From FEB-35 sp050263095 (GTDB lineage Bacteria; Desulfobacterota; Deferrimicrobia; Deferrimicrobiales; Deferrimicrobiaceae), in the NCBI GenBank assembly GCA_050263095.1, contig JBLNEW010000012.1:13963-77962 (forward strand): 64,000 nt of DNA, written 5' to 3'. The position numbers and the translations under genes are program-made. Positions 25,704-33,773 of this stretch are shown piece by piece (position 1 is the stretch's first letter; the number at the start of each line of letters is the position of its first letter). Under the pieces are notes generated by a model that was not told the DNA's origin, made no database searches, and worked only from the letters and a program-made list of their open reading frames with translations.

Positions 25704-26753
25704 TCATCCGCGCCGCCTGTGGTCGTCGGTCAGTGGAAAAGTTTTCCCATAAACGATCTGTCGTACCCCATCGAGGAAATCGAGCGGGAATCCCAGCTCG
25801 ATCCTGCTCGCTTCGTCCAGGCGCTTAATCTGCTCCGGCGCCAGGCGGAACTCGAGCACGCCCAGGTTGTCCCTGAGCTGGGAAACCTTCGTCGCGCCGA
25901 CTATCGGGATCATCACGCCGCGCTCGCGCTGCCTCACCCAGGACATGGCCACCTGCGATGCGCTGCGGCCCGTCTCGGCGGCTACCGCCGCGACCTCATC
26001 CGCGATCCGGAAGTTCCGTTCCGTCAGGAATGCGTCACCCCACTGCGCGGCGGTCGAAAAACGCGTCTCTTTCGGACGGTCCTTGCCGGCCCTGTATTTG
26101 CCGGTAAGGACGCCGCCCCCTAACGTCCCCCAAGGCGTCACCGCGAGGTCCAGCGCCTCCGCCATCGGCAGCAGGTCCCGCTCCGGGGTGCGCTCGATGA
26201 GGCTGTAAGGAATCTGCAGCCCGACGAAAGGCGTCCATCCCTTCAGGTCCGCGAGCGTGTTCGCCCGCGCAACGGCCCACGCGGGCGTGTCGGAGATGCC
26301 GGCATACAGGATTTTCCCCGAGCGCACCGCGTCGTCCAGGGCGCGCATCAGCTCGTCCGCGGGAGTCATGGGGTCCCACGCGTGGACCCAGTAGAGGTCG
26401 ACGTAATCGGTGCGGAGCCGCGCCAGGCTGGCTTCCAGGGACTGCGCCAGGTTCTTGCGATGATTCCCGCCGGCGTTGGGGTCGTCGGGGCTCATGTTCA
26501 GGGTGTACTTCGTGGCGATCACGAACCGCTCGCGATCCGAAGCCACGAACTCCCCGACGAACCTTTCGCTGGTGCCGTTCGTGTAGTAGTTGGCGGTGTC
26601 GATGAAGTTCCCGCCCGCTTCGGCGTATGCCTCGAATATCCTGCGGCTCTCCTCCCTGGACGCGCCCCACCCCCACTCTTCCCCGAAGGTCATCGCTCCA
26701 AGGCAGATTTCCGACACCCTGAGGCCGCTTCTTCCCATCAGCTTGTACCGCAT
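25704..26753 (-). CDS. Aldo/keto reductase
   Basis: A 349-residue AKR. 'GGNFIDTANYYTNGTSERFV' carries the catalytic Asp and Tyr, 'FVIATKYTL' the Lys, and 'VDLYWVHAWDPMTPADELM' the His. 'IPIVGATKVSQLRDNLG' is the NADPH-binding loop. It belongs to the YajO/TAS-like branch; substrate unknown. ATG with AAGGAGG upstream. No close operon partner: the gene upstream is 71 nt away. Confidence 0.92.
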   Translation of the reverse strand: MRYKLMGRSGLRVSEICLGAMTFGEEWGWGASREESRRIFEAYAEAGGNFIDTANYYTNGTSERFVGEFVASDRERFVIATKYTLNMSPDDPNAGGNHRKNLAQSLEASLARLRTDYVDLYWVHAWDPMTPADELMRALDDAVRSGKILYAGISDTPAWAVARANTLADLKGWTPFVGLQIPYSLIERTPERDLLPMAEALDLAVTPWGTLGGGVLTGKYRAGKDRPKETRFSTAAQWGDAFLTERNFRIADEVAAVAAETGRSASQVAMSWVRQRERGVMIPIVGATKVSQLRDNLGVLEFRLAPEQIKRLDEASRIELGFPLDFLDGVRQIVYGKTFPLTDDHRRRG

Positions 26754-26823
26754 GTGCCCTCCTTCCGCGCGAATAACCCATCAAGGCAGGCGCATCCGGC
26801 CAGTATGATGTCGTTACGGCCCG

Positions 26824-27297
26824 TCAGGTCTCAACCCACTCCTCCTGCAGGACTTCGCCCTGCAGGCTAACCACCACGTACCGGATCGGGACCTTCCTCG
26901 AGCTTCCCTGAAGGGCCTGGACCGCCGTCGCCAGGAGTCCCCTGCAACAGGGAACCTGCATGATCAGCACCGTCAACGTGTTTATCCCCGAGTCCTCGTA
27001 AAGCGCCCTGATCTTCTCGACATAGGCTTCCTGCCCCCCGTCCAGCTTCGGGCATGCGATCGCCAGCGATTTCCCCTTCAGGAAATCGTTATGGAAGTTC
27101 GCCATGGCGAACGGGACGCAGTCGGCCGCAAGGACCACGTCCGCCCCCTGGAAATAGGGCGCTCCCGGAGATACCAGGTGCAGCTGGATCGGCCACTGCC
27201 GCAGCTGCGAAGGAACCTTGGCGGCGGTTCCGCCCTGTGCCTCCTCCTTCTTGAACTCGATCGTCCTGGACCCCGGGCATCCTGAAAATCCGCTCAT
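26824..27297 (-). CDS. Conserved protein resembling the C-terminal part of a ferredoxin-type protein
   Basis: A 157-residue soluble protein. It opens with 'GFSGCPGSRTIEF' and has 'WPIQLHLVSPGAPYFQGADV', 'LAADCVPFAMANFH' and 'MQVPCCRGLL'. I know this segment as the C-terminal part of longer proteins that begin with a 4Fe-4S ferredoxin domain; here that domain is absent. Four or more conserved Cys (GCPG, DC, PCC) could bind a metal or cluster. It overlaps the hemerythrin gene by ATGA and its SD (GGAGGTGAGG) is inside that gene, so the two are translated together. Confidence 0.65.
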   Translation of the reverse strand: MSGFSGCPGSRTIEFKKEEAQGGTAAKVPSQLRQWPIQLHLVSPGAPYFQGADVVLAADCVPFAMANFHNDFLKGKSLAIACPKLDGGQEAYVEKIRALYEDSGINTLTVLIMQVPCCRGLLATAVQALQGSSRKVPIRYVVVSLQGEVLQEEWVET

Positions 27298-28097
27298 CGC
27301 CTCACCTCCGTGCTGCGCTCAAGAAACGTTTCCTCCAGCGTTTCGACAAATGTCTCGTACTTTTCCCGTGTATGCGCGAACCGTTCATCCGCCTCGCGGA
27401 ACTTCGAGAACATCTCGCCCACCTGGCGGACCGACAGGCTCCTGTCCATCCATGGATAAAGGATCTCGTCCTCCTTTTTTATGTGCTCCGAAAGGACCCC
27501 CGCATAGCCGAAGAGGTTTGCGGCTACCCCGTCCCGATCCCCCTGCTCCAGGGCGCCCAGGATCCCCTTCACGTGGCCCCTGCCCCGCCTGTGGTCCTCG
27601 TGCATCGCCTTGAGTATGTCGAGCTCGGGATCGAAGTACGCGAACAGTATGTCCTCCTCCTTGGCGTGATGGAAGCGGTCCGCATAGCTGCGTATGAAGT
27701 CCACGCCGTCGAGAACAAGCTGCCGCCCGCGCTCCGATTCCAGCTCCAGCCTTTCGGCGAATTCGGGAACGAGGGCGATGAACCTCTTTATAAGCGTGTG
27801 CTCTCCGACCAGAAGCTTCATGGGGGCCGACAAGGCGGCGCCGCCCGGGCGGGCCGGACGGGATTTCCTCGATTCCGGCAGCCTGACATCCTCTCCCGGG
27901 GCGACGACGGAGGCGACCTGCTTCATCAAGGCGCTCTCGTCCTCGGGAGACAGGTTATGAATCTCCATTATGTCTCCGAAGAGGCACGACCCCACGCTGC
28001 AGGGAACGCAGCCGATGCCGCGTCCGTCGAGGATCGCTCCCACCCCCTGGAACCGGTCGATCAGCTCCTTTATCGGGATTCCCAGATACCGCTCCAT
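27294..28097 (-). CDS. Hemerythrin-like HHE domain protein
   Basis: A 267-residue protein. The first 80 residues contain 'GIGCVPCSVGSCLFGDI', a Cys-rich DUF1858-like stretch, then a hemerythrin-like four-helix domain with His/Glu ligands in 'LVGEHTLIKRFI', 'YADRFHHAKEEDILFAYF', 'MHEDHRRGRGHV' and 'LSEHIKKEDEILYPWM'. Such proteins bind diiron and are linked to oxygen, NO or iron-sulfur repair (for instance Ric/YtfE types). ATG with AAGGAG six nt upstream. It is divergent from the Cache-PAS kinase, separated by 108 nt. Confidence 0.82.
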   Translation of the reverse strand: MERYLGIPIKELIDRFQGVGAILDGRGIGCVPCSVGSCLFGDIMEIHNLSPEDESALMKQVASVVAPGEDVRLPESRKSRPARPGGAALSAPMKLLVGEHTLIKRFIALVPEFAERLELESERGRQLVLDGVDFIRSYADRFHHAKEEDILFAYFDPELDILKAMHEDHRRGRGHVKGILGALEQGDRDGVAANLFGYAGVLSEHIKKEDEILYPWMDRSLSVRQVGEMFSKFREADERFAHTREKYETFVETLEETFLERSTEVRR

Positions 28098-28205
28098 GGA
28101 TTCTCCTTCCATTTCCCTTTTGCGCCATTCTCCGGCAGGCGGCCCCCGATGTCCTTGACGGAGGTCAAGTGTGAATTTTCCCTCCAGGTCCGGCGATAAG
28201 AATCT

Positions 28206-30434
28206 ATGATGCCAAGCGAAAATACATTTTCGGGCCGTTCCACAAAGTCCTTCTTCTCGTGGCCTATCCGGCGCCATCTCATGCTGCTCGTTTTTCTGGC
28301 GGTCCTTCCGTCGTTGGGGATAATCCTTTACACGGGTCTTGAAACCCGGCGCAATACCCTCGCGGAGGCGCGGCGGGACCTGTCTCATCTCATGGAGCAG
28401 CTCGTTTCGGCCCAGGAAAACCTCGCGGACCAGTCGCGATACATGTTCGAGACGCTTTCGGAGCTGCCCGAGATCCATAGCCTGGACCCTGCCGCCTGCA
28501 ACCGCCTTTTCGATTCCCTTCTGCGCCGCATGCCCCATTACGCCAATATCTTTTCGATGGACACGAAGGGAAACGTCATAGCCTCGGGGGTGCCCGTCAA
28601 GCCCATAAACGCTTCGGACCGCAAATATTTCCGCGAGGCAGTCGAGACGCGAGGCTTCTCCGTAGGGGAATATGCGGTAAGCAGGTCGACGGGGAAACCG
28701 TCCCTCCACTTCGCATACCCCGTGTACGACAAGGACAGGGACCTCCTGACGGTGGTCGCGGCCGCGTTCGACATCCAGCATTTCGAGATGACCTACGCAA
28801 GGAAAGCTATGCCGAAGGATTCGATGCTCCTGATCACGGACCACGCCGGGGTCGTCCTGCACGACTCCCGGAATTCCTCCGGCGGCGGAACCGTCACGGG
28901 GGAGGTGAAGATTCTCGAAGCATTGAAGAATCCGGGGCGCGAAGGGATGTTCAACGCCCGTTTATCCGACGGGGTCCAGCGGCTTTTTGCGTATCGAAAG
29001 CTTCGCCTTTCCCCTTCCATGCCTCCCTACCTGCTTGTCGCTGCCGGCATCCCGGAGACCCATATTTTCGGGGGCCCTCAAGATATCCTCACGCGCAACC
29101 TCCTGTTTCTCGGCATCGCCACCCTCCTCGCGGCCGCGGCCGCCTGGATCCTCGGGAACTTCGTCATAGTCGACAGGATCAAGGCACTGGTCACGGTCTC
29201 GCAGCAGCTCGGCAACGGAGACCTGTCGGCGCGCGCCGGCCTTCATCATTCAGGCGGCGAGCTGGGGGTCCTGGCGAAATCCTTCGACGAGATGGCCGAA
29301 TCGGTCGAGCGGGACATCTCGGAACGCAAACTGGCGCAGGAGGCGCTGCGTCACTCGGAGGAGAGGTACCGCCAGGTAGTGGAGAACGCCAGCGACGCCA
29401 TCTTCGTGGCCAGGGGCGGATTCATCACGTTCACGAATCCGCGGCTGACGGAGAAGACGGGGTATTCCCCGGAAGAAATCGCGGCCGTTCCCTTCACTCG
29501 ATTCATCCATCCCGAAGACCGGGAGATGGTTGCCGACCGCCACAGGAAACGGCTGCAGGGACAAGCGCCCCCCACCAGCTACCCCTTCCGGATCCTCACC
29601 AGATCGGGAGGGATGCTGTGGGTGGAAATCGCCTCGGTTCTCGTAAACTGGGAGGGTGAGCCGGCCACGCTCAATTTCCTGAGGGACATCACCCATCAAA
29701 AGAACCTGGAGGGGCAGCTTATCCACTCGCAGAAAATGGAAGCCGTGGGCGCGCTGGCCGGGGGGATCGCGCACGACTTCAACAACCTCCTCCAGGCCAT
29801 ATCCGGCTTCGCGGCGCTCCTGCTCCTGGACATGCCGGACGACGACAGGCGCCGGTCCCATCTCCTGAACATCGAGAAGGCGACCGGCCGCGCCTCCGAG
29901 CTCGTGAGAGGGCTCCTGGCATTCAGCCGCCGGGAGGAATCCCCGCAGGTGCCCATCGACCTAAACGCCGCGGCAGCTTCCGCGGTCGAGCTTTTGAGGC
30001 GCGCGGTACCGAAGACGATCAGGGTCGAGGCGCGCTTTTCGCCTGGCCTTCCGCAGGTCCGGGGCGCCGCTTCGCAGATAGAACACGCGATCATGAACCT
30101 GGGAACCAACTCCCGCGACGCCATGCCGCAAGGGGGCGTGATATCCGTCGAAACGGGCCAGTGCCAGGTATCGGCGGACGACCTCCGCCGGCCCGATGAC
30201 GCCATCCCCGGCAGTTACGTCGTCCTGCGGGTCAAGGACACGGGCGTTGGAATGGACGCCGTGACGATGAACAGGATGTTCGATCCGTTTTTCACGACGA
30301 AGGAGGTAGGGGCGGGATCCGGCCTGGGCCTTTCCGCCGTCTACGGGATCGTAAAGAGCCACAACGGATGGATCCGCTGCGAGAGCGAGCCGGGCAAGGG
30401 AGCCTGTTTCGAGCTTTATTTCCCGGCCCTCTAG
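28206..30434 (+). CDS. Sensor histidine kinase: dCache, HAMP, PAS, kinase
   Basis: A 742-residue membrane kinase. One N-terminal helix (about 24-44), a periplasmic double-Cache sensor (about 50-290), a second helix (about 300-322), HAMP, a PAS domain ('RYRQVVENASDAIFVARGGF'), then HisKA with His in 'GGIAHDFNNLLQA' and an ATPase domain with 'NLGTNSRDAMPQGG', 'DTGVGMD' and 'GSGLGLSAVYGI'. There is no receiver domain and no adjacent response regulator, so its partner lies elsewhere. The ligand is unknown. Confidence 0.9.
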   Translation: MMPSENTFSGRSTKSFFSWPIRRHLMLLVFLAVLPSLGIILYTGLETRRNTLAEARRDLSHLMEQLVSAQENLADQSRYMFETLSELPEIHSLDPAACNRLFDSLLRRMPHYANIFSMDTKGNVIASGVPVKPINASDRKYFREAVETRGFSVGEYAVSRSTGKPSLHFAYPVYDKDRDLLTVVAAAFDIQHFEMTYARKAMPKDSMLLITDHAGVVLHDSRNSSGGGTVTGEVKILEALKNPGREGMFNARLSDGVQRLFAYRKLRLSPSMPPYLLVAAGIPETHIFGGPQDILTRNLLFLGIATLLAAAAAWILGNFVIVDRIKALVTVSQQLGNGDLSARAGLHHSGGELGVLAKSFDEMAESVERDISERKLAQEALRHSEERYRQVVENASDAIFVARGGFITFTNPRLTEKTGYSPEEIAAVPFTRFIHPEDREMVADRHRKRLQGQAPPTSYPFRILTRSGGMLWVEIASVLVNWEGEPATLNFLRDITHQKNLEGQLIHSQKMEAVGALAGGIAHDFNNLLQAISGFAALLLLDMPDDDRRRSHLLNIEKATGRASELVRGLLAFSRREESPQVPIDLNAAAASAVELLRRAVPKTIRVEARFSPGLPQVRGAASQIEHAIMNLGTNSRDAMPQGGVISVETGQCQVSADDLRRPDDAIPGSYVVLRVKDTGVGMDAVTMNRMFDPFFTTKEVGAGSGLGLSAVYGIVKSHNGWIRCESEPGKGACFELYFPAL

Positions 30435-30477
30435 CGGGCGCCGATCGACCGCCGGTTGTATAATCTTCTTACGGGAC

Positions 30478-31359
30478 ATGCAACCGACCAGGCATACAAC
30501 GGGAATCTTTTACCATCCGTCGTTTTCCCGGCGCAGCTATCTGACCGTCGGGGCGCGGCTGGCCGACTTCCCCATGGCGCTGGACCCGGTGATTGCCGGC
30601 GGAAAAGCCAGGATGTACGAGCCGGCCCCCGTCTCGCGGGACTTGCTGCTCAAGATCCATACCGCCGACCTGCTGGAAGGCGTCAAGGGGGATCCCCTCT
30701 GCTCCACCGCCTGGCACTCGGCGGGGGGCGTGGTGTCGGCTGGGGAGAAAATCGCAGGCGGAGAGATAACCAACGCCTTCGCATTCATAGGCGCGGGCGG
30801 GCACCATTCGGGGCGGGACTATTTCGGCGGATATTGCTGCTTCAACGACGTGGCGCTATGCATCGTCAACCTGCGGGAGAAATTCGGCCTTAAGCGTTTC
30901 GCCATCCTCGACACCGACGCCCACCACGGCGACGGCACCCGCGACCTTTTCCGGGACGACCCGGATATCCTGCACGTATGCGTTTGCGGCACGGATTTCG
31001 AATCTCCCGACGGCACGAAAGTCGACATCTCTTATGAAGGACTCCCGGGCGGCCGCCGCGAAGAATCGGCCGCCAACGACGCGTATTTCGACCTGGTCTC
31101 CCGGAATTTCCCCGGCAGGGCCTCCAGGTTCGGGCCCGACTTCGTTTTCTGGTATTTCGGCTTCGACACGCACCGGGGCGACTACGGCGACATCGGCCTT
31201 ACGGGGCCTTGCTACTGGAACATCGCGATTATGATGAGGAACTTGGCGAGGGAAGCGTGCGGGGGAAAGCTCGAGGTGGTTCTTGGCGGCGGTTCCCATA
31301 CGCAGCTGGCCACCTACCTGATACCTCCGATAATAGAAAGGCTGGCCGGGAAGGACTGA
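30478..31359 (+). CDS. Histone deacetylase-family protein lacking the usual Tyr
   Basis: A 293-residue HDAC/AcuC-superfamily protein. 'GAGGHHSGRDYFGGYCCFND' gives the tandem His, 'LDTDAHHGDGT' two zinc ligands, and 'YFGFDTHRGDYGDIGLT' the third zinc Asp. The usual catalytic Tyr sits in a GGGY motif; here it is 'LGGGSHTQ', so the Tyr is Ser. Zinc binding should remain but classical amide hydrolysis may be weak or the substrate different. It follows the kinase by 43 nt in the same direction. Confidence 0.85.
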   Translation: MQPTRHTTGIFYHPSFSRRSYLTVGARLADFPMALDPVIAGGKARMYEPAPVSRDLLLKIHTADLLEGVKGDPLCSTAWHSAGGVVSAGEKIAGGEITNAFAFIGAGGHHSGRDYFGGYCCFNDVALCIVNLREKFGLKRFAILDTDAHHGDGTRDLFRDDPDILHVCVCGTDFESPDGTKVDISYEGLPGGRREESAANDAYFDLVSRNFPGRASRFGPDFVFWYFGFDTHRGDYGDIGLTGPCYWNIAIMMRNLAREACGGKLEVVLGGGSHTQLATYLIPPIIERLAGKD

Positions 31360-31384
31360 AGGCGTCCGGCCCCTGCTTTTTCTA

Positions 31385-31416
31385 TATACAGTATACAGTC
31401 CGGTATGTGGTATAGT
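31385..31416 (+). promoter_or_regulatory. Candidate mdh promoter with tandem TATACAG repeat
   Basis: TATACAG occurs twice in tandem (31385-31391, 31392-31398), followed by a likely -10 TATAGT (31411-31416) 54 nt before the mdh start. The repeat covers the position of the -35, which is not consensus, so it may be a regulator site. Confidence 0.4.
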
Positions 31417-31470
31417 TCGGGGCAACGTTTTTAAGCATATCCCACACTTCACATCATCAAGGAGGCTGCG

Positions 31471-32430
31471 ATGGCAAGGAAGAAGATTGCGATTATCGGT
31501 GGAGGTCAGATCGGCGGCGTGCTCGCCCAGCTTTGCGCCCTTCGGGAACTCGGCGACGTCGTGCTGTTCGACATAGTCGAGGGGATGCCCCAGGGCAAGT
31601 GCCTCGACATCGCCGAAGCCTCCAAGGTGGACGGCTTCGACATCTCCCTCAAGGGGACCAACAACTATGCGGACATCGCCGGAGCGGACGTCGTCATCGT
31701 GACGGCGGGACTGCCCCGCAAGCCCGGGATGAGCCGCGACGACCTCATCGAGGTCAACTCGAAGATCATGACCCAGGTCGCGGAGGGGATAAAGAAATTC
31801 GCCTCCGGCGCCTTCGTCATCGTCATCTCCAACCCGCTCGACGCGATGGTCACCCTCTGCCAGAGGATCACCGGCATCCCGTTCAACCGCGTCATCGGCC
31901 AGGCGGGCGTCCTTGACTCGGCCCGCTTCGCCACCTTCATCGCCTGGGAGCTCGGCGTTTCCGTCCGCGACGTGTCCGCCATGACGCTCGGCGGCCACGG
32001 CGACGACATGGTCCCGCTGGTCCGCTATGCCAACGTAGCCGGTATCCCCGTTATGGAGCTGCTGGAGCGCAAGTACGGCAGCGCGGCCAAGGCGAAGGAA
32101 GTCATGGAAGCCATGGTGAACCGCACGCGCAAGGCCGGCGGGGAAGTCGTCGCACTGCTCAAGACCGGTTCCGCCTTCTATTCCCCCGCTTCCTCGACCA
32201 TCTCCATGGTCGAGTCGATCCTCAAGGACCAGAAGCGCGTCCTGCCCTCCTGCGTCTACCTTAACGGGGAGTTCGGCGTGAAGGGATACTTCGTCGGCGT
32301 GCCCACCATCCTGGGCGCCGGCGGCGTGGAGAAGATAATCGAGTTCTCGCTCAACGCGGAAGAAAAAGCGATGATGGAAAAATCGGTCGCGGCAGTGAAG
32401 TCCCTGGTCGATACGTTGAAGGTCAGCTAG
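31471..32430 (+). CDS. mdh: Malate dehydrogenase (LDH-like type)
   Basis: A 319-residue NAD-dependent malate dehydrogenase of the lactate-dehydrogenase-like group. 'IAIIGGGQIGGVLAQLCALR' is the dinucleotide fold, 'LPRKPGMSRDDLI' holds the substrate loop Arg residues, 'ISNPLDAMV' and 'GQAGVLDSARF' follow, and 'LGGHGDDMVPLVRY' carries the catalytic His. It interconverts malate and oxaloacetate in the TCA cycle, in line with acnB and pckA in this window. GGAGG lies 6 nt upstream of the ATG. Confidence 0.96.
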   Translation: MARKKIAIIGGGQIGGVLAQLCALRELGDVVLFDIVEGMPQGKCLDIAEASKVDGFDISLKGTNNYADIAGADVVIVTAGLPRKPGMSRDDLIEVNSKIMTQVAEGIKKFASGAFVIVISNPLDAMVTLCQRITGIPFNRVIGQAGVLDSARFATFIAWELGVSVRDVSAMTLGGHGDDMVPLVRYANVAGIPVMELLERKYGSAAKAKEVMEAMVNRTRKAGGEVVALLKTGSAFYSPASSTISMVESILKDQKRVLPSCVYLNGEFGVKGYFVGVPTILGAGGVEKIIEFSLNAEEKAMMEKSVAAVKSLVDTLKVS

Positions 32431-32487
32431 GCCGGCAAAACAGTCCCCCCCGGGCCCGTTTTCGCCCAAGAGCCTTAAAGAAGATAT

Positions 32488-32518
32488 CCGGCCGGAAGGG
32501 AGTCTCCCTTCCGGCCGG
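32488..32518 (+). terminator. Long perfect hairpin downstream of mdh
   Basis: A 14-bp perfect stem with a 3-nt loop, starting 58 nt after the mdh stop. No long T-run follows (ACCCGTTT), so it is a weak intrinsic terminator or a mRNA-stabilising hairpin. Confidence 0.65.
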
Positions 32519-32563
32519 ACCCGTTTCCGGCTAGTATTAACTATCTTGCGGAGGAAACGGGCC

Positions 32564-33097
32564 TTGGCGAAGAGAATTCTCCCTCACCCCCCGAAAAGCT
32601 GGCGGGCGGATGCCGTGCAGGCGATCAAATCCTTCGATCCCTCGATACAGGCCGAGGCCGCGCGCATCCTGAAACGACGCGAAACCATGACGGCGCTGGC
32701 CTACATGATGGAGGCCGCCGGCGGATCGTTCAACCCCGGCAATTTCTACCACGCCCTGAGGATCTGCTCCGACTGCGCCACGCCGCGGCGCCCGCCATTC
32801 GCCAGCCGCAAGAGGGCCGGGGAAATAGCGTCCGCGATAGGCACGCTTCTCGAGTCGGAGGAGATCTCGTTTTTCCTCAAGGAGACCGTCGAGGGCCGGA
32901 CGGCCAGGCGCCAGCTGGACAAGGCGAAAACTTTCGCCGAGGAATTCACGAAGATCCGCAAGGGCGCAAGGATCAGGTTCGAGCAGCAGGATTGTTTCCT
33001 GCGGCTCTACAAGCTTTTTCATTCCATATACAAGCGTCCCGTGATCAAGGCGGTCAGGAGCTGGATGAAGGCCGCCTTCCCGCGCAAGACGATTTGA
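32564..33097 (+). CDS. Conserved hypothetical basic protein
   Basis: A 177-residue, Arg/Lys-rich, mostly helical soluble protein that I do not recognise. It has Cys residues in 'LRICSDCATPRR' (CxxC-like) and in 'FEQQDCFLRLYKLFHSIY'. I choose TTG at 32564, with GGAGG nine nt upstream; there is an in-frame TTG at 32546. It precedes the OmpA-like lipoprotein by 60 nt in the same direction. Confidence 0.6.
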   Translation: MAKRILPHPPKSWRADAVQAIKSFDPSIQAEAARILKRRETMTALAYMMEAAGGSFNPGNFYHALRICSDCATPRRPPFASRKRAGEIASAIGTLLESEEISFFLKETVEGRTARRQLDKAKTFAEEFTKIRKGARIRFEQQDCFLRLYKLFHSIYKRPVIKAVRSWMKAAFPRKTI

Positions 33098-33157
33098 CTT
33101 TTTGAAGGGGCGTCGCATTAAATGAAAAAACCTCATCCCGTCACCGGAGGGATACCG

Positions 33158-33772
33158 ATGAAGCTTGCGCTGCTCGCCGGCGTCGTGCTGCTTGCCGCAG
33201 CCTGCGCCACGGTGCCGCCGGCACGCCCGCCGTCGGGCCGGACCTCCGTAGTCCTGCTTCCCGACGAGCACGGAAAAACCGGCGCGGTCGTCGTTTCCGG
33301 CGGGGGAAGCGAGCGCACGCTTTCGGAGCCGCGCCAGGCGGTCAGCGTCGAAGCGGGCGCGTCGCCCGGGAAGACGTTCGTCATGCCCGAGAAGGAGGTG
33401 ACAGCCGCCGTAGGCGCTGCCCTGGAAACGCTTCCGAAGGCGCCGGTACGATACATCCTCTACTTCAAGCACGACTCCGCCGAGCTTACCGCCGAATCGC
33501 GGTCCAGGCTCAAGGAAGTGATGCGCGCCACCAGGGCGCGCGCTCCGGTCGACGTCAGCGTCGTGGGCCACACCGACACGGTCGGCGACAAGCCTTACAA
33601 CTACCAGCTCTCCCTCAAGCGAGCCAAGGCGGTGGCGGCCATTCTTGCGGCGGAGGGGCTGGATCCTTCCATACTGGAGATCGCCTCCCACGGAAAGGAC
33701 AATCCGCTCATCCCCACCGGCGACCAGGTTTCCGAGCCCAGGAACCGCCGCGTTGAGGTGACGGTGCGATAA
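33158..33772 (+). CDS. OmpA-family outer-membrane lipoprotein
   Basis: A 204-residue protein. The start at 33158 has GGAGGG five nt upstream and gives a lipoprotein signal 'MKLALLAGVVLLAAAC' with lipobox Cys. A low-complexity linker leads to an OmpA C-terminal peptidoglycan-binding domain: 'ILYFKHDSAELTAESRSRL', 'VVGHTDTVGDKPYNYQLSLKR' and 'NRRVEVTV'. It probably tethers the outer membrane to peptidoglycan. The next gene starts 1 nt after its stop, so it likely shares an operon with the CHASE2-HD-GYP protein. Confidence 0.9.
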   Translation: MKLALLAGVVLLAAACATVPPARPPSGRTSVVLLPDEHGKTGAVVVSGGGSERTLSEPRQAVSVEAGASPGKTFVMPEKEVTAAVGAALETLPKAPVRYILYFKHDSAELTAESRSRLKEVMRATRARAPVDVSVVGHTDTVGDKPYNYQLSLKRAKAVAAILAAEGLDPSILEIASHGKDNPLIPTGDQVSEPRNRRVEVTVR

Positions 33773-33773
33773 G

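Noticed and set aside
31402..31416. GGTATGTGGTATAG before mdh as a LexA box
   Set aside because: Only the left half-site matches and there is no palindrome.
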